From positions 4,354,519-4,418,518 of the forward strand of contig NZ_KV917368.1 of the NCBI RefSeq assembly GCF_002019605.1: a stretch of 64,000 bases of DNA, read 5' to 3'. The notes beneath the pieces are model-generated. The model ran no database searches and was not told the origin of the DNA. It saw nothing but the letters and a program-made list of their open reading frames with translations. The number at the start of each line of letters is the position of its first letter. Positions within the stretch are counted from its first letter, which is position 1. This document shows, in pieces, positions 60,400-64,000 of the stretch. Origin of the DNA: Alkalihalobacterium alkalinitrilicum. GTDB lineage: Bacteria; Bacillota; Bacilli; Bacillales; Bacillaceae_F. A program made the translations under genes and the position numbers.

Positions 60400-61403
60400 T
60401 GAGTGTGAAAGTGATTCGCCCAGGACTTCTGACTACAGTTCAGGATTTGGGTAGAGCAGGATTACAGAAGTACGGTGTTGTTTTTAGTGGTGCAATGGAC
60501 TCTTATGCTCTTCGAGTTGCAAATTTACTTGTTGGAAATGAAGAAGGAGATGCGGCGTTGGAAGTAACTCTGACAGGTCCTGAATTAGAAATAGAGGAAG
60601 ACGTCCTAATTGCCGTAACCGGTGGTGATTTATCACCCACGATTCAAAATGAACCGATCCCATTGTGGAAGCCAGTTTTTGTGAAAAAAGGCAGTGTACT
60701 CAAGTTTGGTCCATGTCAGTTCGGGTGTAGAGCTTATATAGCAATGGGTGGAGGCATTGATGTTGATGAGGTCATGGGAAGCAGGAGTACATACCTTCGA
60801 GCGGGAATCGGTGGATTTCAAGGACGAGCATTAAAAGTCAATGACAGTATTAAGTTAAATCCACCGTCAGAACAAGCGCAACATTTAATAAACCAGCTTT
60901 CCACTGAAGAAAATCTACCATTTTCTTCAGCTACGTGGAGTGTAAATAATGTGACATATTTCCAAGATCAAAATCACATTAGCATTCGCGTCATTCGCGG
61001 TTCCCACTATGATTTGTTCACGTCAGAGTGTAGAGGGGCAATATATGAGGAAGTTTTCAAAGTGACACCGCAATCCGATCGGATGGGCTACAGACTATCA
61101 GGCCCAACATTAACACTAAGTCAACCATTGGAAATGGTTTCGGAAGCAGTTGCTCTCGGGACGATTCAAGTACCTCCTGATGGTAACCCTATCATCTTAC
61201 TTGCTGACAGACAAACAACAGGTGGTTATCCACGAATTGGCCAAGTATTATCCGTTGATATCCCGCTGATCGCGCAATTAAAGCCAGGAGATGCGATCAA
61301 ATTCAAAGAAGTCACGCTTAAACAAGCAGAAGAACTCTACCTGAACAGAGAAAGAGAATTAAACGAACTACGAGCAGGTCTTAAACTAAAAAGTGCCAGG
61401 TAA
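60399..61403 (+). CDS. pxpC: 5-oxoprolinase subunit PxpC (KipA family)
   Basis: A 334-residue AHS2/KipA-type subunit of 5-oxoprolinase that works with PxpB. Signature parts are VIRPGLLTTVQDLGRAGLQKYGVVFSGAMDSYALRVANLLVGN, LEVTLTGPELEIEEDVLIAVTGGDLSP, SDRMGYRLSGPTL and ILLADRQTTGGYPRIGQV. It is coupled to pxpB. The last codons (AGT GCC AGG TAA) form one arm of an inverted repeat whose other arm contains the end of convergent iclR. Confidence 0.94.
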   Translation: MSVKVIRPGLLTTVQDLGRAGLQKYGVVFSGAMDSYALRVANLLVGNEEGDAALEVTLTGPELEIEEDVLIAVTGGDLSPTIQNEPIPLWKPVFVKKGSVLKFGPCQFGCRAYIAMGGGIDVDEVMGSRSTYLRAGIGGFQGRALKVNDSIKLNPPSEQAQHLINQLSTEENLPFSSATWSVNNVTYFQDQNHISIRVIRGSHYDLFTSECRGAIYEEVFKVTPQSDRMGYRLSGPTLTLSQPLEMVSEAVALGTIQVPPDGNPIILLADRQTTGGYPRIGQVLSVDIPLIAQLKPGDAIKFKEVTLKQAEELYLNRERELNELRAGLKLKSAR

Positions 61404-61438
61404 CTTTAATACAATAAATGATTAAAGGTGCCTGGCAC
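61393..61438. terminator. Inverted repeat joining pxpC and iclR ends
   Basis: GTGCCAGGTAACTTTAAT and ATTAAAGGTGCCTGGCAC pair at 16 of 18 positions across a 10-base loop. The right arm itself contains a perfect AGGTGCC-T-GGCACCT palindrome. It includes the stop codons of both convergent genes and may act as a shared terminator or be a REP-like insertion. Confidence 0.65.
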
Positions 61439-62180
61439 CTAAACTTCGTGAGATATGAGCTGCGGCTTGTTTTACTTCTTCGATTAACATAGGTAATTGT
61501 TCTTTTTGAAACCGAATATCTGGTCCTGCAATACTTAGACCGCCTACAACGTGTCCTGTGTGATCAAAAATAGGTGCTGCAACTGAGGAGGTTTGGTTTT
61601 CCAGTTCAGAATAGCTAACAGTGTATCCATCCAGACGAGATTGTCGCAAAATCAACCGCAACTGTTCTTTATCTGTAATCGTTCCTGTTCCATAAGGACT
61701 TAGTTTTGTCATATTGAGGTATTCGTCTATTTCGACATCCGATAAGTTGGCCAAAATAATTCGTGAGCAAGCTCCAGCGTAAAGCGGGGACCGCCTTCCT
61801 ACTTTGGTAAAGAGTCTTACAGGATGTATGGTGTCAAGCTTTTCAATATAGATCGCATCATGATGATCTCGCATCGTCAGGTTAACGGCTTCACCAACTT
61901 TATCTCGGAGCTCTTTCATGACCGGATGAGCAATTTGACGAATATCAAGGCGGTCGGCTACGAGTTGTCCAAATTCAAGAAATAGCATACCGAGTGTATA
62001 CTTCCCTTCCTGGTCCTTACCTAGAAAACCCATCTCTTCAAGGGAGCCTATCATTCGATGTACTGATGTTTTAGGGATTCCTGATAGTTCAACCATTTCG
62101 TTTAAACTTAACTTATTATGTGTTCGGAACAGGTCCAGGAGTTTCATAGATTTAACAACTGTTTTATTTTTGTTTTGCAC
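61422..62180 (-). CDS. IclR-family transcriptional regulator
   Basis: A 252-residue IclR protein: N-terminal winged helix (KSMKLLDLFRTHNKLSLNEMVELSGIPKTSVHRMIGSLEEMGFL, about 9-53) and a C-terminal ligand domain with VGEAVNLTMRDHHDAIYIEKLD, GACSRIILANLS and GGLSIAGPDIRF. It lies inside the 5-oxoprolinase cluster, convergent with pxpC and divergent from the NRAMP-like gene, so it probably controls these genes. GTG start after AAAGGAG. Its last codons lie in a palindrome that may have replaced the original C-terminus. Confidence 0.92.
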   Translation of the reverse strand: MQNKNKTVVKSMKLLDLFRTHNKLSLNEMVELSGIPKTSVHRMIGSLEEMGFLGKDQEGKYTLGMLFLEFGQLVADRLDIRQIAHPVMKELRDKVGEAVNLTMRDHHDAIYIEKLDTIHPVRLFTKVGRRSPLYAGACSRIILANLSDVEIDEYLNMTKLSPYGTGTITDKEQLRLILRQSRLDGYTVSYSELENQTSSVAAPIFDHTGHVVGGLSIAGPDIRFQKEQLPMLIEEVKQAAAHISRSLGARHL

Positions 62181-62470
62181 GAGTTAATCTCCTTTCACAA
62201 AATTTATTAAGTAAAATTAAAAATTTTTGAGAAAATAAACAATAAGTAATAGAAAAAATTTTAAAAAGATAATTTTTTTAATTCTACTAAACCCTCGATC
62301 AATTGTCTAGGTAAGATGAAGTCCGGTCTATTCTAGGTGCTATTCATGCCTGATATTGAAAATGGGAATAGCTTCAGTCCTTGTTCTGGTTAAACTATAA
62401 AACGGTTATTACCAGTCATTTTTCTAGCTTAGGCTTAGTAAAAAATAACGTATTAGAAAGGGTGAGTGAT

Positions 62471-63697
62471 ATGAAACAGCAAAATCCAATCGATGAGAAA
62501 CAAACACAAATAACACCGAAAGAAAGATTAAGTGCGATGACGGGGGCTGCCTTTTTAATGGCCACCTCAGCCATTGGTCCTGGGTTTTTAACGCAAACTG
62601 CCGTTTTTACAGAGCAACTCCTTGCCAGCTTTGCGTTTGTGATCCTTGCATCGATTATTTTAGATATTGGTGCTCAAATGAATATTTGGCGTATTATTGC
62701 CGTTTCAAAAATGAGAGGGCAAGAAATTGCGAATGCTGTCCTTCCTGGCTTAGGTTATGTTGTCGCTTTTTTCATCGTACTAGGAGGCCTCGCCTTTAAC
62801 ATTGGTAACGTTGCTGGAGGGGGATTAGGAGTTAATGCGTTACTCGGCTTTGATCCAAGAATAGGTGCGGTCATGACTGGAGTTATTTGTATCATTATTT
62901 TTTCCCTTAAAGAAGCCAATGTTGCAATGGACAAAATTGTGCGTTATTTAGGGGCATTGATGATTTTGTTAACGACTTATGTCATGTTTGTCAGTAAACC
63001 GCCTTACGCTGAGGCAGCGCTACGTACGGTTGTGCCTCTAGAAATTGATTTTTTAGCGATTATTACGATTGTGGGTGGAACAGTTGGTGGATATATTACA
63101 TTTGCTGGAGGACATAGACTTTTAGATGCAGGTGTATCTGGTAAAGAAAATATACGTCATGTCACCAATACGGCGATTTCTGGAATTGTTGTCGCTTCAA
63201 TTATGCGATTTATTTTATTTTTAGCCGTGCTAGGCGTTGTTTCTGCAGGCTTTGCTTTAAATGCCGATAACCCTACGGCTTCTGTGTTCCAAATTGCTGC
63301 TGGTGAAGTTGGTTATAGGATCTTTGGTTTAGTATTGTGGGCAGCTGGGATTACGTCAGTGATTGGGGCAGCTTATACATCAGTATCGTTTTTAACAACG
63401 TTTCATACAAGTATTAAGAAACACCAAAATTATTGGGTGATTGGGTTTATCGTATTTTCAACGATTGTTTTTGCTTTAATTGGGCGTCCAGTCACTTTAT
63501 TAGTATTAGCAGGTGCATTTAACGGTTTAATTCTTCCTTTGACATTAGGATGTATTGTTTTAGCGGCTCATCGCACAAAAATTGTTGGAGATTATAAACA
63601 TCCAGTTTGGATGACTGTTTTTGGAGCACTTGTTGTTGTATTAACTGCTTATTTAGGGGTTCGTACCCTTATTATAATGATTCCACAATTATTTTAG
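62471..63697 (+). CDS. NRAMP-like divalent-cation/organic carrier (YcsG-like)
   Basis: A 408-residue carrier with about eleven membrane segments of the NRAMP superfamily. In true NRAMPs TM1 has DPGN; here the matching stretch is TSAIGPGFLTQTA, so the Asp and Asn metal ligands are replaced, as in the YcsG branch that accompanies 5-oxoprolinase genes. It thus probably does not carry Mn2+ but an organic substrate or cosubstrate; this is inference. ATG 62471 follows AAAGGGTGAG; an upstream in-frame start lacks a site. The 290-base gap to iclR holds no clear palindrome. pxpA follows after 36 bases. Confidence 0.85.
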   Translation: MKQQNPIDEKQTQITPKERLSAMTGAAFLMATSAIGPGFLTQTAVFTEQLLASFAFVILASIILDIGAQMNIWRIIAVSKMRGQEIANAVLPGLGYVVAFFIVLGGLAFNIGNVAGGGLGVNALLGFDPRIGAVMTGVICIIIFSLKEANVAMDKIVRYLGALMILLTTYVMFVSKPPYAEAALRTVVPLEIDFLAIITIVGGTVGGYITFAGGHRLLDAGVSGKENIRHVTNTAISGIVVASIMRFILFLAVLGVVSAGFALNADNPTASVFQIAAGEVGYRIFGLVLWAAGITSVIGAAYTSVSFLTTFHTSIKKHQNYWVIGFIVFSTIVFALIGRPVTLLVLAGAFNGLILPLTLGCIVLAAHRTKIVGDYKHPVWMTVFGALVVVLTAYLGVRTLIIMIPQLF

Positions 63698-63733
63698 TTT
63701 ATAAAACTGTAAAAATAAGGGAGGAGATTGTGT

Positions 63734-64000
63734 GTGAAATCCGTTGATCTTAACTGTGATTTAGGGGAAAGTTTCGGTTCTTTTGTTGTAGGCCAAGACG
63801 AACTTGTTTTAGCGCAGATTACTTCAGCTAATATTGCATGTGGCTATCATGCAGGAGATCACAATGTGATGGCTAAAACAGTAAAAATGGCCAAAGAAAA
63901 AGGTGTGAGTATTGGTGCCCACCCAGGATTTCCCGATTTGATCGGATTCGGACGAAGGGTTATTCAAACAGAGCCAAGCGACATTTATCACTTTGTTATT
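63734..64000 (+). CDS. pxpA: 5-oxoprolinase subunit PxpA (LamB/YcsF family), N-terminal part
   Basis: The first 89 codons of pxpA; the gene runs past the window end. [73 protein letters not shown] is the diagnostic YcsF start, with the Asp/His residues of its active site. It is the ring-opening subunit acting with PxpB and PxpC. GTG 63734 follows GGGAGGAG by seven bases. It is placed behind the NRAMP-like gene, so pxpA and pxpBC sit in separate transcription units around iclR. Confidence 0.94.
   Translation, partial: MKSVDLNCDLGESFGSFVVGQDELVLAQITSANIACGYHAGDHNVMAKTVKMAKEKGVSIGAHPGFPDLIGFGRRVIQTEPSDIYHFVI

Overview
The window is low-GC, gene-dense DNA of an endospore-forming Bacillaceae. It carries gene blocks in the order I remember from Bacillus subtilis: yutE-F-G-H / hom-thrC-thrB / yutI / yuzD / yutJ / yuzB / dapF / yutM, then yumC / ndh(yumB) / yuiA-B-C-D-pepA-yuiF, then yugG-H / yugI / yuzA / yugJ / pgi / yugN. 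Genes for sporulation or the spore (yutH, a spo0E-like gene, two Cys-rich unknowns), an mqnE of the futalosine menaquinone route and many cation- or solute-coupled carriers suggest a soil or alkaline-habitat relative of B. subtilis. The species cannot be named from the sequence. No phage, insertion sequence, CRISPR array, rRNA or tRNA was seen.

Layout. 1-4.4 kb: tail of yutE, then a SAM-I riboswitch controlling the methionine importer metNIQ, then a SufR-like regulator. 4.4-12.1 kb: yutF, yutG, yutH, a 2-hydroxyacid dehydrogenase and the threonine operon hom-thrC-thrB. 12.2-19 kb: Fe-S carriers (yutI, yutM), small Cys proteins, a TetR domain fused in frame to a type-II NADH dehydrogenase, dapF and mqnE. 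19-23.5 kb: two putative spore-surface proteins, ferredoxin reductase yumC, and ndh behind a Rex-like operator. 23.8-29.4 kb: the yui cluster. 29.7-32.7 kb: a TRAP transporter operon, followed by an 18-unit 52-bp tandem repeat; this block sits between pepA and yuiF, which I recall as neighbours in B. subtilis. 33.9-46.7 kb: carriers and regulators (yuiF, bioY with a BirA operator, abgT, tetR, an arsR-MFS pair, yihY family, a second MFS), degV and HU. 46.9-59.4 kb: luxS, yugG-H, thiM, a DEAD-box helicase, the yug block, pgi and an M20 peptidase. 59.6-64 kb: 5-oxoprolinase genes pxpB-pxpC, a convergent iclR, an NRAMP-like carrier and the start of pxpA, which is cut by the window end.

Genes that work together: metNIQ with luxS (methionine supply and the activated methyl cycle); hom-thrCB and dapF (aspartate-family products); yutI and yutM (Fe-S assembly); the two NDH-2 enzymes, YumC and MqnE (menaquinone respiration and redox); pxpABC with the NRAMP-like carrier and IclR (5-oxoproline use). 

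Non-coding content is unusually rich. There is a six-member family of dispersed intergenic elements, all in the same orientation and with hairpins that show compensating changes; three separate tandem-repeat loci with periods near 52, 51 and 123 bp; and several long palindromes at promoters. I saw no clear new multi-gene defence or biosynthetic system. The best candidates for something undescribed are the structured dispersed element, the 52-bp array, the TetR-NDH2 fusion and the SigK-linked Cys-rich gene pair. All functional calls come from reading the sequence and from memory of the families; no search was run.
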